Source: Sipunculus nudus (taxonomy: Eukaryota > Annelida > Sipuncula > Golfingiida > Sipunculidae). From it: 64,000 nucleotides of DNA. Under the pieces are notes generated by a model. That model saw only the letters and a list, made by a program, of their open reading frames with translations. It had not been told where the DNA came from and searched no databases. The stretch is from the NCBI GenBank assembly GCA_026874595.1, contig CM049320.1, positions 9,365,464 through 9,429,463 on the forward strand, read 5' to 3'. This document shows positions 1-12,700 of the stretch, piece after piece (the stretch's first letter is position 1; the number at the start of each line of letters is the position of its first letter). Both the position numbers and the translations under genes were made by a program.

Positions 1-469
1 CGAGTATCCCTACTTTCTGTATGCGACTCCGATATATATTTTACTACCCTGAAGACCCATCTATATTCATAAGCTTTATAAGCTTAATAGCGAACGCCCT
101 CAGCGCTTTTTTTGTAGTAGGCCTATTTGTTGCCTGTATCTTTTTCAGTTGCGCGTGATCCGTTGCTACGCAATAAGTACCTCCCTTCTCTGTGACGTTG
201 AAATAGTTGTACTTATAGATTATTTAATTTATAAAGTGGGAAAAATAAAACAAGTACATTTTTTTTAAACTCAGTTGCTCAGTACTGACTGCGATTAAAA
301 TAAAACATTCACTATTAAATCCATTTACAAGATTCTGAAATGAATAATATCAACTAAAAATGGAATATAATAAGATCATGACCTGGTTAAAAGAAAGCCA
401 GTAGAGACTAATACTAAATTACATATAAAATGATGACAATGGCGTTCTATGTGATTGGTGTATTTATTG
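1..469. other. AT-rich non-coding sequence
   Basis: I see no open frame, RNA gene or repeat structure that I can name here. The stretch lies beyond the 3' end of the minus-strand LINE that starts at about 470 and may include its 3' untranslated tail. Confidence 0.4.
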
Positions 470-3260
470 CTCATGATAGGCAGGTCTGAATAAATGTTTT
501 TCATGAGACTTAAAATACTGTCTAGGCGTTTGATGTGTTCCTTAAATTTATTCCAAACAGCTGGCGCAGCACTGGTGAAGACCCTCGACCCCTCCTTGCC
601 TTTTGAACAACATGCAGATTACGTTGACCGGACCTCACAGCATGGCTTTGATTATGCTCTCAATTAACAAGACAAATACTCGGGTGCCTGGCCATAAAGG
701 CACATAAATACCAACAGAGCTTGTTTATGTGAGGAAACCGGCAGCCAGAGAGGATCCTTCATCAACCTAGTGAGCTCCACCTACCACTCTGATTGCAGAG
801 TTCTGTAACCTTTGCAATTTACTTATCACATACTCGGGAAGCCATTTAATAGAGAATTACAACAGTCCATATTTGAGCTCACATAAGAGTGCGTGAGTGG
901 TTCAAATGATGATTTGTCCAAACAATACTTTATCTGTCTAATTTTAGTGAACTGATAGTAACCTTTATTGCACACATGGCTTACATGATCCAACTGCAGC
1001 ATGTTTGTAAAATAAAAAATAGCCTAGGTTCCTTATTTTATTAACTTATCACAACATTTCCTACTTATATTTCAGTAAAATTATATTATAGTTTTTGTTT
1101 TGTCCCAACAGACAGAAATTCAGTTTTGCGTAGTTGATTAAGTTATGGGTCAGCATCCATGCTCCGATTTCTGAAATACATTTCAGCATCTATTTCCGTT
1201 CCTTTACATCTTTATTGGTACTCAATCATCGGAATATCCCCTATGACAGGCGACTGTTTCTCCATCGGGTCACAGAGGGAGCTGAGATAGCGGAATTCCA
1301 TATTTCAAATTAAATTCATCAGAGATAGCGTTTTTCACTGTCACCCTCTGCTTTCGATTACTTAGGTATGACCTGAACCAACTCGATACAGACCTCCTGG
1401 TGCTATATTTGTTCGAAAAATAAGTTCTGCCAGGAAATATTTGCTCACAATAACAAAAGCTGCAGTTTGGCCAAAGAGTACAAGAAGGGTAACTTTTGAC
1501 CATCCATGTTGTACTCCAGCTCAGAATGAACTTTTACAAGCAGTGATTTAGTGCTGTTGTATTTTTTATGCTGAGTTTTTATTTGCAAACATATTGATTT
1601 TTTTCCAGATGATCTACATTATGTAAACCGGCAGCCTTTTCTATAGTCATCGGGACAAACGATAGGTTGCTGACCGGTCCATAATTTTTATAATTAATTC
1701 AGCTCATGATATTTTGACAGTAGTATTACAACCGCGCATTTCAAGTCGCATGGAAAAGATACTTAAACTAAAGAACTGTTCACAATATGTGTCATTGGTT
1801 CCAATAGTACATAAATGTACTTTCAGTCGTTAATACGTCAGTCGATATTGGGTAAAGAATGCATGGTTTTGTTGCTGACTGAGTGCCCAATTGCCCTTTC
1901 TTCGCAAAGGTTAATACGAAAACTTACAATTTTCTTGGGAGGTATTCCATGCTCATGGTACAAAAAAAAATCCACCGAGATCATATAAAAAAACGCAAAT
2001 GAGCAGAGTCATATGCATACGTCACACATCCTGACCACTCTTTGCCTAACGCTTTACAATATTATGACACCTGTCGTTTAGTATATGAATATTAAAATGG
2101 ACAGACCTCCTTAGCAAAGGGTATGGTAAAATTATATTTACAGGTGCGTTGCCTTTGAAGGCTACAGTGCATAATTTTATAAAAGTACATAATTTTATTT
2201 TAGATTAAAGCTGACGAATATGAAATGAATTATTTGTTCCAATTGGACAATAATGTATTCTTTAAATACCTCAGTCGATACTGGGTCTAAAATGCATGAT
2301 TTTGTCGCTGCCTTGGTGGGCCATTGCATTATCTCCAAAGCAGGCATAGGTTTAAAAAAGTAAAAATGTTCAGTAGCTGTCCTGTTAAATTTCTTATCGT
2401 TTATCAAATTATCAATGTTTTCATTCTGAATGTTAATTTCCATGTCATTTATGAATTTGTCAATAACATCAATAAAAAAATCACTGAATCTCTTACGTAA
2501 TATATTGTCATTTTCACATTTAGGATATGGTGTTACACATTCACCTTGTGTCAATTTTTTAATATGTTTGTAGAGTTTCTTTTAGGTCTCCCTTGCATTT
2601 ATGTACTTCAATTGATTAGTTCAAGATTTTTGCAATGTCAGAATTTTGAATTTATTGTAATCGTACTTCTTTGAAACTTTTGTGAACAGAACCCAATTCA
2701 AATTTGGGCGATTTATCCGCTGCTTTACGTTTCTGTTTTTTTACCTTCATGGATCTTTTGTGATTTTTTTTAGTTTTGCGAGCAACTGGAGTTTGAGCAT
2801 CTAGAATATCTGTTTGTACCCGATCATAAATCATTTCATTCTACAATAACAGATTTATTCTTCATATCCATCAGATCTGTTGACAAAATGTCATTTTTAA
2901 AACTTGAGTACATCTATTTCTTGAATTTTCCTAAATAACATTTCTACGGTTCAGTCCCTTTTTGGCTAGTTCTTTGTAGCCTTTATAAATGCGTGATCAG
3001 AAATAAAGTATCTTCTATGTGGAAGTTTAGCTATGCACCATCATCTTAATGGTAGACAAGAAGATCAAATCTATGTCATGATTCATGGGTGGCTGAGGAT
3101 ACGTACTTGTTCATATTCATTTCACCTTAAAAACAAAGACATTTTCTAGTATCTTCACAATTAATATTGAAATCCTCACCTATAATCATCTTATTTGGTG
3201 TTTCGCTATGTACGCACGAATTTTCTCACTAATATAATTCAGTCTAGCGGGATGCTTATC
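470..3260 (-). mobile_element. Decayed CR1/Jockey-type LINE (endonuclease + reverse transcriptase)
   Basis: Read on the minus strand, successive broken frames follow the order of a CR1/Jockey-superfamily ORF2. An endonuclease piece with GEDFNI is near 3190 and DHAF is near 3000. The basic linker follows at 2652-2834, then the pre-RT region (FSDFFIDVIDKF, then a KSCxLDP motif) at 2195-2554. The RT segment WFRSYLSNRKQ is at 1270-1503 and GAWMLT near 1155. The C-terminal thumb has MDCCNSLLNG near 870, DPLWLPVS near 750 and APAVWNKF near 570. Multiple stops and frameshifts, and loss of the RT core between 1500 and 2195, mean it is not active. The family is known to copy by target-primed reverse transcription. 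The clade label (CR1 versus Jockey or L2) is inferred from motif style. Confidence 0.85.
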
Positions 3261-3389
3261 GGTATAAGTCGGTCTTTAAGTAACTATAACATGAGGTGAG
3301 TCCGATTTTCATATCACAATCCATTTTGAAAACTCATATGCTTTAATTTGGCTAGCTGATATTCGTTTGGTTTCATAATTTGGTTTGCA

Positions 3390-5050
3390 GACAATACCCA
3401 CACCCCCGCCTGCTGGCTCGGGTATTGTTCAAAGAGGTTACCACTCTTTTTCAACCACTTTTTTTTCCTGGTGTGCCTAGCAAAACTTATGTTGTGTGTC
3501 ATGAAGTGGATGTCGGCGATGCAAAGCCAATATATCATCATCCATACAGAGTTAACCCTAAAACTCTCGCAAACTTAGTAAAGAAGTAGAATACGTGTTA
3601 CAAAATGATATCATGAGGGAAATTCAAAGTCATTCGAGATCTCCATGTATAATTGTACCAAAATCAGATCAAAGTCTTAGATTTGTTACTGATTTTGGAA
3701 AGTAAATGCTATAAACAAAACAGATACATATCCCTTACCAGGAGTAGATTACTGCATTGTTAGAATTTACAAAGCCAAATACAGTCAAGCCCGCTTATTG
3801 CCATGTCGGTGGTGCATGAATAAATTATGATAATAACCGGGATGTGACATTATGCGAGTTTAAACATTGATGTCCTTTTGAGTCATGGAAGAAGCTATAT
3901 GACTCAAATGATATTTAATAAATCGTCAACAAAAGGAAACAGAGATGTTTAGGAATATTTTTATTGCACAAGGGCATATTTAATTACGTTTATGCGCACC
4001 TGAAAATTTATTTCCTGTAAGTTTTTTGCCGCATGCCTCAATAACTGACAAAAGTCCGAATTGCCAACAGAAAGAGACGTAGCGTCTGGGTCACAAAGTC
4101 AAACGTTTGGAAATATGCTCCACAGTTATGACGTGATGCGTACGCAAACTATTTTACTAGATAATTCTTTCTCCGACTTTTGCGCCTTGTTTTCCGGATA
4201 TCTTATTGATGATTAAGACTTCCATGATCGTCTTTTTGACAGGACTATTCCGGGACCGGATATCTCCTCCAGTTCTTAAAAAAACCTCCAGCTCTTCGTG
4301 GACCCTTTAAGGGGGTTTCCAGTTGTCAGCAACGTTTACCGCTCGTGCTTCATATCATATCGGCGAAACGTCACCGAGGTGTAAACCAGGGCCTCACAGA
4401 GGCCAGGAGTTCATTATGTACGCCATGTGATCGCAAACATCGCCCTTGTTAACGTACGAAGAAACGCAATGATCCGGATTACCTGGTAAGTAACCAGACG
4501 TTAATTAGCTAAGTGACGGGAAGTGACCCGCATGCATCACTACACTTGTCTGCCTCACACAGGTTGGAGATGTGATCGTCTGATAAGCCTGACAGATTAA
4601 AGGCTCTTACCTCCTTGATCGCCGTGTCGGCGTTTGATGTGATATTAACTGCGAACTGGTTTCACTGCCAAGGGTTCCAGGCATGACAATAAACGGGATT
4701 ATGACAATATGCCATGATATTAAACGGTCAGATTTACTATTGTATATAAAGGACATGGTTTGGGATTGCAGAATTATGTGACAATAAACGGGTACTATAG
4801 AAAGTTCTGTAATAATTTCGCTGAGATATCTGTCCCACTTACAAAACTAATTAAGAAAAAAGAGGCATTTCTTTGGACAGATTAAAGCGAAACAGCATTG
4901 GAGATATTGAAGTCAATGATGGCCAATACTCCTGTACCTAAAGCACTTCACTTTGACAAAGATTTTAAATTATGTGTGATGCTAATTAGCAAGCTGTTGT
5001 GCTGTTTTGATACAAGAAGATAGGGTTTTGAGTTTAACACTCATAAGGTC
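3390..5050 (+). mobile_element. Gypsy (Gmr1-like) RT/RNase H remnant, split by a DNA transposon
   Basis: The left part (3390-3781) translates, with stops, into the start of a Ty3/Gypsy reverse transcriptase: HEVDVGDAKPI, HPYRVNP, a frameshifted KKEVEYVLQ, PCIIVPKSD, then RFVTDFGKVNAI and TYPLPGVDYCI. The right part (4798-5050) carries the RT-RNase H junction (KFCNNFAEISVPLTKLIKKK, FLWTD, then FKLCV). About 150 residues of RT core between them are missing, and a roughly 1-kb pogo/Tigger-like element sits at the break. The leader wording resembles Gypsy elements of the Gmr1 type, in which integrase lies upstream of RT. No LTRs were found. It is a pseudogene. Confidence 0.8.
3782..4797. mobile_element. 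Non-autonomous pogo/Tigger-like DNA transposon inserted in the Gypsy RT
   Basis: The left end starts CAGTCAAGCCCGCTTATTG just after TA. The right end reads ATGTGACAATAAACGGG before TACTATAG, which is an imperfect inverted match. Pogo/Tigger-like transposons typically start CAGTnAAnCCCG and duplicate TA on insertion. No transposase frame is present in the roughly 1 kb. The right boundary is uncertain by a few bases. Confidence 0.6.
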
Positions 5051-6750
5051 ATGGGCCACCGCGCCGGGACACGCGTCAGATGTGAAGGAACTAATTAGCA
5101 ACGATGACTCTTATCAATGAGTTAACATTCGAACTGTCAATGAATCCCCCGATCACAATCATACTTGAACACTGTGGACACGATATAACTACCAGCAACA
5201 CCTGCTACCTAAATATAAAGTTTTATTATGTAAAAAGAAATTATCGAATCCCGATGTTGATTGACAGCGTTCCCGAACAAGATCCGAATTGGTTTTAATG
5301 TTAAACAGCGCTATCAGCCATCCAGCAGCATGTAATATAAATATTAAAGCAAGGGTGACTTTTTCACAAGGTGCCGTATTCACCGCGCAAAATATAAACT
5401 GTTTCAGTGAATGTCGACGCTGTTAGCTGGCTTTCACAGAGATACACACGGAGACACGCACGCTTACAGGACAACCACTAGAGCGTAATAATTATAAATA
5501 ATAAGCGGCGAGTCCCAAGCAATGCTATGTTTATATAGTTATATTTGGCATAACAAGCGGCAATTTCATATTTCATAACATATTCTTGATACCAGAACCT
5601 TTACCGTACAGGATGGCACTGACGTAATTTTGGGCAGTAACACAGACCAAAACAAAATTCTACGATCTGCATAATAGTACAGGGGTAAGAGTACCGGGGG
5701 GTGGGTGTTTGCAGTAATTTTGTCAATTAATTATCAAGTGCCGGTAATAAAGATAAGCACTGTCCCGGCTGACTGACCAGCGGCCTCCGCACGCCTTTAA
5801 AACAAAGATGTGCTGTGCACCGCCAATAAAAAGATAACCAATAAGCAGTTGAATACCCTGTTTGTTCTCGCCGAGTTGACAGCGGTCCTGTATACAACCA
5901 TGGTAGACATCTGAATTAAAATGCTTGTTTTTTCTAATTGATACAAAATAACGCCAGGAAAGTGTTTTAGTGACATGATAAATATAAGAAACAACTATTA
6001 GGTCACGGTTTTCACAAAAAATGTCAATTTTACGATTTATGACGATTATTAGACCTAAAGACAAATGTCCTTTCAGTGGGAGGTGGTCATAACTTCGTAC
6101 AAGGTTATCTTTCCTGATATTGTATATGGACTGCAATATGACTGGGAGTGAAGCAAGGGGATTATTACCTTTGATCTTGTAATATACACTGTGTGGATAC
6201 AGCTGGCTGTAAAGGTGACTCAATTGACCTACAACTGTACAAAGCCTATAAGGTGGACTCCTTATCTGTTTGTAACTCCATTTGCTGTCTACGTGTCACT
6301 GACATTGACCACTGGCTGGTCAAATGTCTGTTTGGACACAGCATAATGTGGTGAAGACTGCTTTATAAGAAACACAATCCTGGTCATGCTTATCTCAATG
6401 AACATCCTAAACCTCTACGCCTCATCCGTCAGATTTTCTCTTTACTCCCTTGACTATCTCATTCGTCTCCTTTTTCAGCTAATTAGCAGATTATGACTAA
6501 AAAGAATTTAACCAGCAAATACATCTCAGTAGTTTGATGACTTGTGGTTAGCCATTACTATTCCTAAGGGTAACTTTAAAAATTAAGAAATTTTCTTTTT
6601 AACCTTATTACATACTTTAAATGATTTAAATCATTGCTACAACGTTTTAGAAATAAGTTTTCATTTTAATCATCAAACTTTTCAAATATATTAATAATAA
6701 GCATGGCTAATATTTGTGCTGTAAATTATTCTTTTTATGATTATTTAGGG
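5051..6750. other. Non-coding stretch, no gene recognised
   Basis: The longest open frame in the window lies here on the minus strand (5723-6223, 166 codons). It opens at TTG rather than ATG and its composition does not look like a protein family I know. No splice-site pair, repeat array or transposon end was recognised. Confidence 0.4.
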
Positions 6751-6759
6751 ATCATAAAA

Positions 6760-6990
6760 CCTTTGCGGACTAGACTGCGGGCGTGAAACTCGAAAAAAAA
6801 ATGCGAGCGGGGCGGTCGCGGGCCGAATGATAATTTTGCGGGGAGCTTGCGGGCTTAGAGAAGTTAGTAATTGCAAGGCCGGGCCGGATGATTTTGTTTT
6901 CTTTGATTGCGAGAAGCGGGGCCTGATGCGAGGCGGGTTCCGGTTCATTTTTTTTGGCCCGCGCTGGGCCCTACTATTCATTCGCCTAAT
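6760..6990. mobile_element. GC-rich transposon scar, possibly hAT-like
   Basis: A sharp GC island in AT-rich DNA is made of degenerate GCGGGC/GGCCCG runs interleaved with short T and A runs. Subterminal arrays of this type (GGGCGGGC, CGGGCCGG) flank some hAT-superfamily elements in animals. The right edge GGCCCGCGCTGGGCCC is weakly the reverse of motifs near the left edge. No transposase is present. The hAT label is inference from texture only. Confidence 0.3.
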
Positions 6991-7469
6991 ACGAAAGAAA
7001 TATGTCCATTAGTTTTTTACTCATAATGCTCACAGTAATGTCATGTGACAAGGACTGTAGTATAAAACGGCATGAAAACAAGAAAGAAAATAGGTGGCAC
7101 CACCAGTTTCCAGTACATAACAGCACTATCCAAGATCCATTAGCAGTACCAATTGGTAAACATGAATGCATCATAGCACCACCTGGTGTCGATGAAGGAA
7201 GCTAACAAAACACACTCATGAGTGCAACTTTTTTTAATAATCTGTTGCTTATTCTTGTCAAGGTCATGGATGGACACCGTGCCATCTATTGACGGGGTGA
7301 GAACTTTCCCATGATCCTCTGGGTAAAACCTGATGGCTTGTATCGAACCTCCAGCTCCTATCTACACCTAGTGAAAACCTAACTTTAAAGGTTGAGCAGA
7401 TTTTTAAAGGGCGAAAAGCAGAATTACAGGAATAGATTATATTTCTCATATAATTTCATTGTGCATTTA

Positions 7470-7935
7470 CAAAGGTCCCGTCCGTAAACATTTGTAAAGT
7501 TCTCTAGATCTACTTCAAATTTTCATAGCAGGTGCGTCTTATGGGTCTCCAGAGCTGATTAGGTTATTGTCACCGTTGAATTTTTTAAATATTTTTTTAT
7601 GAATATGTTTATAAAAAATATTTACATTTCATATGTGAGACTATTTCTTAAACAGTTTTTATGGGATCTAGTTCTCATTATAGTAGCAGGTGAATATAAC
7701 GGGTCTCCAGAGTTTTTTTATGTTTTGTCACACTGCAATGATATTTTATTTTTATGAATTTGTTTATTCAAATATTTTACCTTTTTATATGACACTATTT
7801 CTCAAAAAGATTTACTGTGGTCTACTGATAATAATATTAGCAGGTCACCTTACAGGTCTCAAGAGCTGAATAGCTTTTGTTCAAACTTTGTTCTTTTAGG
7901 ATTTTTATGAATTTATGAGTTTTGAGTTGAAATTT
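7470..7935. repeat. Degenerate tandem repeat, about 155-bp unit, 3 copies
   Basis: The phrase AGCAGGT ... GGTCTCCAGAG recurs at 7527, 7685 and 7839 (spacings 158 and 154). It is followed each time by TTTTTATGAAT and then a GA/GACACTATTTCT block. The copies are well diverged. There is no coding potential. Confidence 0.75.
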
Positions 7936-7974
7936 ATTTTTTCGTTTATATGCTGTGAAAATTAAACCAATGCT

Positions 7975-8240
7975 ACTTAAAGGGGGAAAACATGCCATGG
8001 TCAAAGGTGGGCAAAATTTAAGGTACAGATTTTATTTTATGCAAATAACTTAGAACATTTAACAAAATTGAGATCTCATTTTGAGTAACCGATAGAACCT
8101 TGATTAAACAAAGTTATATACCTAAAAAGAGTCTGTAGCTTAAAGAATTAGCATGTTAAAACAGTAAATATCTTTTCTGATATTTAACAAAGAGCGATAT
8201 TTTATAAGGCCCATAAGTTAAAGAAATAGCAGAATTTGTC
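7975..8240 (+). repeat. Dispersed repeat, inverted relative to a copy at 31005-31260
   Basis: ATGGTCAAAGGTGGGCA, GGTACAGATTTTAT, CAAAGTTATATACCT, GAGTCTGTAGCTT and AGCATGTTAAAACAG occur in this order here. They appear in the same order on the opposite strand at 31005-31260 with about one substitution in five bases. It is an old interspersed element of unknown class. Confidence 0.65.
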
Positions 8241-9109
8241 TTAATTTATGGCATAACTATGGTAAATAAATAGGAAAATAATTAAGGATTGATGTTCAGG
8301 AGACGGATAAGTTGACATTAGGTAGTCCTGAAGTGTGATAATAAATTTTTAATGGAAAATTGATTTTTCCTTTTATTTCTCGAAGGAACGGGACCACAAA
8401 TGCCCAACTTTCGGTTTGACAGGAAATTTTGGGGACATCTAGCAGTATGCTGAATTTTGGACAATGGACCAAAACAATAGGTCAGACCATTCTAGTGAGC
8501 TGAGCTAAATTCCGTGTTAAAGCTTACATTGGTCTGGCAAAAATGTCATCAGGCAGGATCTGGCGTTAATTACAGCGTTATTTAGCATATTTGAGGTTTA
8601 TGTCATATTACATACCTGTAATCCATTTCTCCCATCCCATACCATTGAAACATGAACAACAAGTATAGTATATTTGAACATATTTTGAGTTTTAATACTA
8701 GCTTATACTCTTGTACTCGGATATGTTGACGATTTTATTTATATGCCAGTGTATGCCAGTACACTGTATGCCAGTGTCAGAATTGTATGAATGACTGCTG
8801 TTTAAGATTTCCTTTGCAGGTAAAGATAAGGAACAAGAACGATGGTGTTTAATTAACTGTTTACTTTTGCAGGTAAAGGATGGTGTTTTATCAACTCTTT
8901 AATAAGAGTCACCGCCTATTAAGGGGGTAGAATATATAAAATGTTTGTATATGTAAAAAATAAAATATTTGTAAAGGAGGTCTTATATGAAACCATATAT
9001 TGAACGTCGGTACCCCAATTATGATAGTCACCTTGCGCAAATACCTTTGACAGCGGGTATCTGATACGGAATGGCATCGCCAATATTGGTCCTTCACTGT
9101 GCTTGATAT
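8241..9109. other. Non-coding stretch with small duplications
   Basis: A short phrase (TTTGCAGGTAAAG ... GATGGTGTTTA) is duplicated near 8815 and 8873, and ATGCCAGTG recurs near 8740-8780. Two overlapping minus-strand frames (8909-9179) match nothing I know. I call no gene. Confidence 0.35.
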
Positions 9110-9150
9110 ATGAAACAAGGATTGGTTCCATATAAGGAGCTGACAAAAAT

Positions 9151-9276
9151 AAAAGCCACCACTCTGGATCAGTTATCATTCAAATATATCATCTATAGAC
9201 ATACTCCTTTGAAAAAAGCCACCACTCTGAATCATTTATCATACAAATATATCATCTATAGATACGCGCCTTTGAA
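9151..9276. repeat. 63-bp tandem duplication
   Basis: Two copies starting at 9151 and 9214 share AAAAGCCACCACTCTG and ATATATCATCTATAG. The period is 21 codons, so an open frame on the + strand (9110-9394) reads through both. Codon use and neighbours give no sign that the frame is a real gene. Confidence 0.7.
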
Positions 9277-9279
9277 AAA

Positions 9280-10280
9280 AACTACTTACGTTTTGCCACC
9301 CTTGGTGGTACCAAAATCCGCTCAGGCCCATGGACTAATAATAATTTCATATTGGCCGGGAAAAATAATTCTTACGCCTTGGCTGAATCAATAACAATCA
9401 AATTTAGTTTTACATCACTAGTTCTTTTATTAACTTCAAAGGCCGGCCCGAAACAATTGCAGCCCTGTAAAAACAATTGTGTTTTCGTAGACTGAGCTTG
9501 CAAGTTTACTAGCCACAAATATTTATTTTAATTCTTCAAAAGACCCGGGGAAGCAACATACAGACAAAAAATCCGAGGCTAAGTGCTCAGTCATCCCGGT
9601 TCCCTGAGTCTAAATCAAGGTAAACCCCGTTGAAATACAGGAGAGTTCTCCCCAAGACACAGGCGACAGGCAGTTCTGACGTATCAACGTGAGGATATCC
9701 ACAGGGACACCCATCGTGCTTTGTGAACCCTCGTCGCACACCTACTAAAACAAAACACAAAGATAATATACATAAGTTAGTCTTAAATTTAATAAAATTT
9801 TCTTGTTGTCTTTCTCTTTTAAATTATCGTATCAATAATCTGTAGTAAAACGATTTTATTACCAAGAAATAACAACATTACAATTGTTATGTAAATCTTG
9901 ATACATTGTCTGCCAGAACATTTTCTTTTCCTTTTATATGCCTTACCAATTAGCATTACTCTTTCAGTTGCCGACTCCGATGATCAGAACGCTGATTTCA
10001 TCTGTTGTATGAATGTAAAAAAATCAAAATGAAAAGACTAAATTTAATGGTAAGTGAGGGAGATATCGAGATAGAACGTCGCACATTTGCATTTATTGTG
10101 TCAAAGGCTTACATTATTCCATTTGAATGAGACTTTAATGTAAACAGAATTGTTAGTGGAGTGATGATCTCTAAAAGGTTTTTACAAAACCTTTGATGGT
10201 ATCCAGCCATTGCTAGATATCGCTTTAATGCTCCTTTGTCTTCTCGGAACTCTGTAGTTAATAATAGCTTGGAATTAAGC
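9280..10280. other. Non-coding stretch; one GC-richer block at 9540-9750
   Basis: The 9540-9750 block is richer in GC than its flanks. On the minus strand it has a 44-codon open frame with three cysteines behind an acceptor-like TTTTAGTAG. No family was recognised and no matching donor was convincing. The remainder shows nothing. Confidence 0.3.
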
Positions 10281-10282
10281 AT

Positions 10283-12118
10283 TTTTTTAAAATAAGTTTA
10301 TTAACCAAAAAAGAGTACACAAGGATACATACAGACGATACAAACATAATTACAAATACATAATAAACATAACAATACAAAAGCATGTAAACAAACTTTA
10401 CACTGGCTATAATTTACCTTAGGAACGATCGAATTAGAAAAAAAAGAATTACACATAAAAACCTAAAACACAAAATAAAACTATTTAATCCATAGTTATA
10501 AGTTGAATTGCTGTTACTTATTTGGTTTAATTAGTTAATTAATTATTGCTTAAACTATTTTATGATGCTTAAAAGTTTATACAATTTAATATGGTGGTTT
10601 TTTATCATACCTCTTTTAATTGCTATATTTTGTTTAATTATGTGTAAATCTTTCATGTACACACCAAAACTCGGGATATCTGACCACAGTGTAGCTGTAA
10701 AAGAACATTTCCAGAATAAATGAACCAAAGCTTCCTCTTCCTTTTTACAAAAACTGCATTTACTTGAATTGATAATATTAAACTTACAGAGAAATGGATT
10801 AGTCAGCCTACGATGAAGGATGTAATATTGAAATATACATTGCTTAGCTGAAATTGTGGTCACATTTATCTTGAAAATACCTGGTACACATCAATATCTG
10901 TAACTGTGATAACATCATCTTTCCATTTTTAATTGCGTTTTCTGGAGGTCTATATGTTGGTCCATCAGTTGGTCATATATAAATTTTGCTCCTTTATTAT
11001 TAGTTAACACAGTATTAAGATGTTTATGTAAATTTCTAGGTGATATTATTTCTTTGTTCTCATTCACTATGATTTGTTTCCACTTTCGTGGAATTGTTTG
11101 ACGTAAACAAAAAAAAATTCTTTTGACCTCATACTTACTAATAAATTCTTTATGACTCATAAACTTATTTGTTCCTTGTACCGTCTTAGTTAACCCGTTA
11201 CAAATATGACTCTTTTACTGAAAAGCGATTCGTAAAATAAAATTGTATCATTATTTTTTATGTGAATTAATCAATATACATTCTGATATAATTTCTTCGT
11301 AAGTTTCTGGATCGTAGAAGTTGTAATTGCACATGTGCATAATTTCTTCCCAAAAAGGATGTTTATATTTCATAATATATTTTACATGTTTAGGTGTTAG
11401 ATTATAATTGAACGATAATTCTCCTAGTTTCAAATATCCAAAAACAATTTTCCTCCAGACATTTTGTGGACTTTTTTCTAATCAACGCTTTATCCACACC
11501 ATTATAAAGCTACATTCTATATTGAAATCTCAATCATATCCAAGCCTCCTTTTCAATAGATGCTATTAGATTTTTTTCTTTTTATTAAGTCATTACGTCT
11601 TCCTCTAATTATTGTTTATATATACTTCTCTCAATCTGTTTCATGAATGATTAACTGGGTGTAGTTAGAACTGAAAGATGATATGTAAACTGTGATAAGA
11701 CAAACTCTTTAATGTAGTTATTTTACCAATTGGTGTAAGGTTTCGAGCATTCCATGCTGCTAAAATATTATTTATTTTGTTTTTTTACTGAGGCAAAGTT
11801 TTCATCTACCATATCTCTAAGTAAGGGATATCCATAACAATAAATCTCCCTTTCATCAGAGTATACACTATGTATATCATGTATAACACTTTCTTTTATC
11901 AATATGGCTACGCCTCTAGATGAAAGGTTTCCATTACTAATGGTTAAATGGTGACCCCATTCAGCTCGCCATTTTATAAGATCTTCTGGAATACTGTGCG
12001 TTTCTTTCAACATTATAAAACTGTATTTTTTACCTTGGAGTCAATGGAAAAGCTCTCTCCTTTTCTTACACCGACTTAATCCCCTTGCATTCAATGATAA
12101 TATATCTGTGTTGGACAT
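10283..12118 (-). mobile_element. Decayed L1/Tx1-like LINE ORF2 with internal deletion
   Basis: The minus-strand frame opens at 12118 with an endonuclease start (ILSLNARGLS), and a TGA soon interrupts it. LKETHSIPEDLIKW and SSRGVAILIKESV follow at 11768-12013. The RT core is missing. The C-terminal part resumes from about 11600 (GGLxM-like, then FGYLKLGELSFNYNL by frameshift, and 10915-11433). It ends at 10555-10863 with the zinc-finger-like CSFCKKEEEALVHLFWKC typical of L1-type ORF2 tails. The 3' side has AATAAA just before an A-rich tract at about 10283-10300, consistent with the 3' end of a retrotransposed copy. There are several stops, so it is dead. Confidence 0.85.
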
Positions 12119-12119
12119 A

Positions 12120-12700
12120 AAGAAATAAATATATATTACTTAATATATTCAGTTCCATGTATACATGTATATCAGAACCATTGATAACATATCTAAAAAT
12201 ATAGCAATCAATTTCGACTACATAAAAGAACTTGTTGATCTGTATTATTCTGCTAAAATTGTGAAACAGTTCAACTATATTCACCTCCTTATGCCAGTGA
12301 GATGTTATAACTCTAACAACAACAAGACAAGTAGAAGACAAAACACACATAAAATTACATAAAGAAACCACAAGTTTATAGAAACACATAGTTAACTTCC
12401 AAGACCTTAAAGGCAGTAAGTGCTGCTGAATACTAGAACAGAAAGAGTGCCTGTATAACTACATAACCATCATGAAATGACTTGCGTATGAAAACCATAA
12501 TTTTCCATTAAGTATGATTTTACTAAATACATTACATAAGTTCTCCGACTTACTATAAAATTGATGTACAATAAGAAGGACTTTCAAGGAATGTTAGATT
12601 CTACCATTAGGTATTTTTCATATCCCAGATGCATGTTTTTTTATAAATTTACTGGAGAAAGTGATTTTTATTTTTTTTAATATTCATATATGTACATCGC
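12120..12700. other. Non-coding stretch, no feature recognised
   Basis: AT-rich sequence lies between two minus-strand retroelement fossils. A small part near 12700 may be the degraded post-integrase region of the Gypsy element. No protein motif or repeat is visible. Confidence 0.35.

Noticed and set aside
5723-6223. Longest open frame of the window (166 codons, minus)
   Set aside because: It starts at TTG, has no recognisable motif, no splice context and AT-driven composition. Length alone is plausible by chance over 64 kb in six frames.
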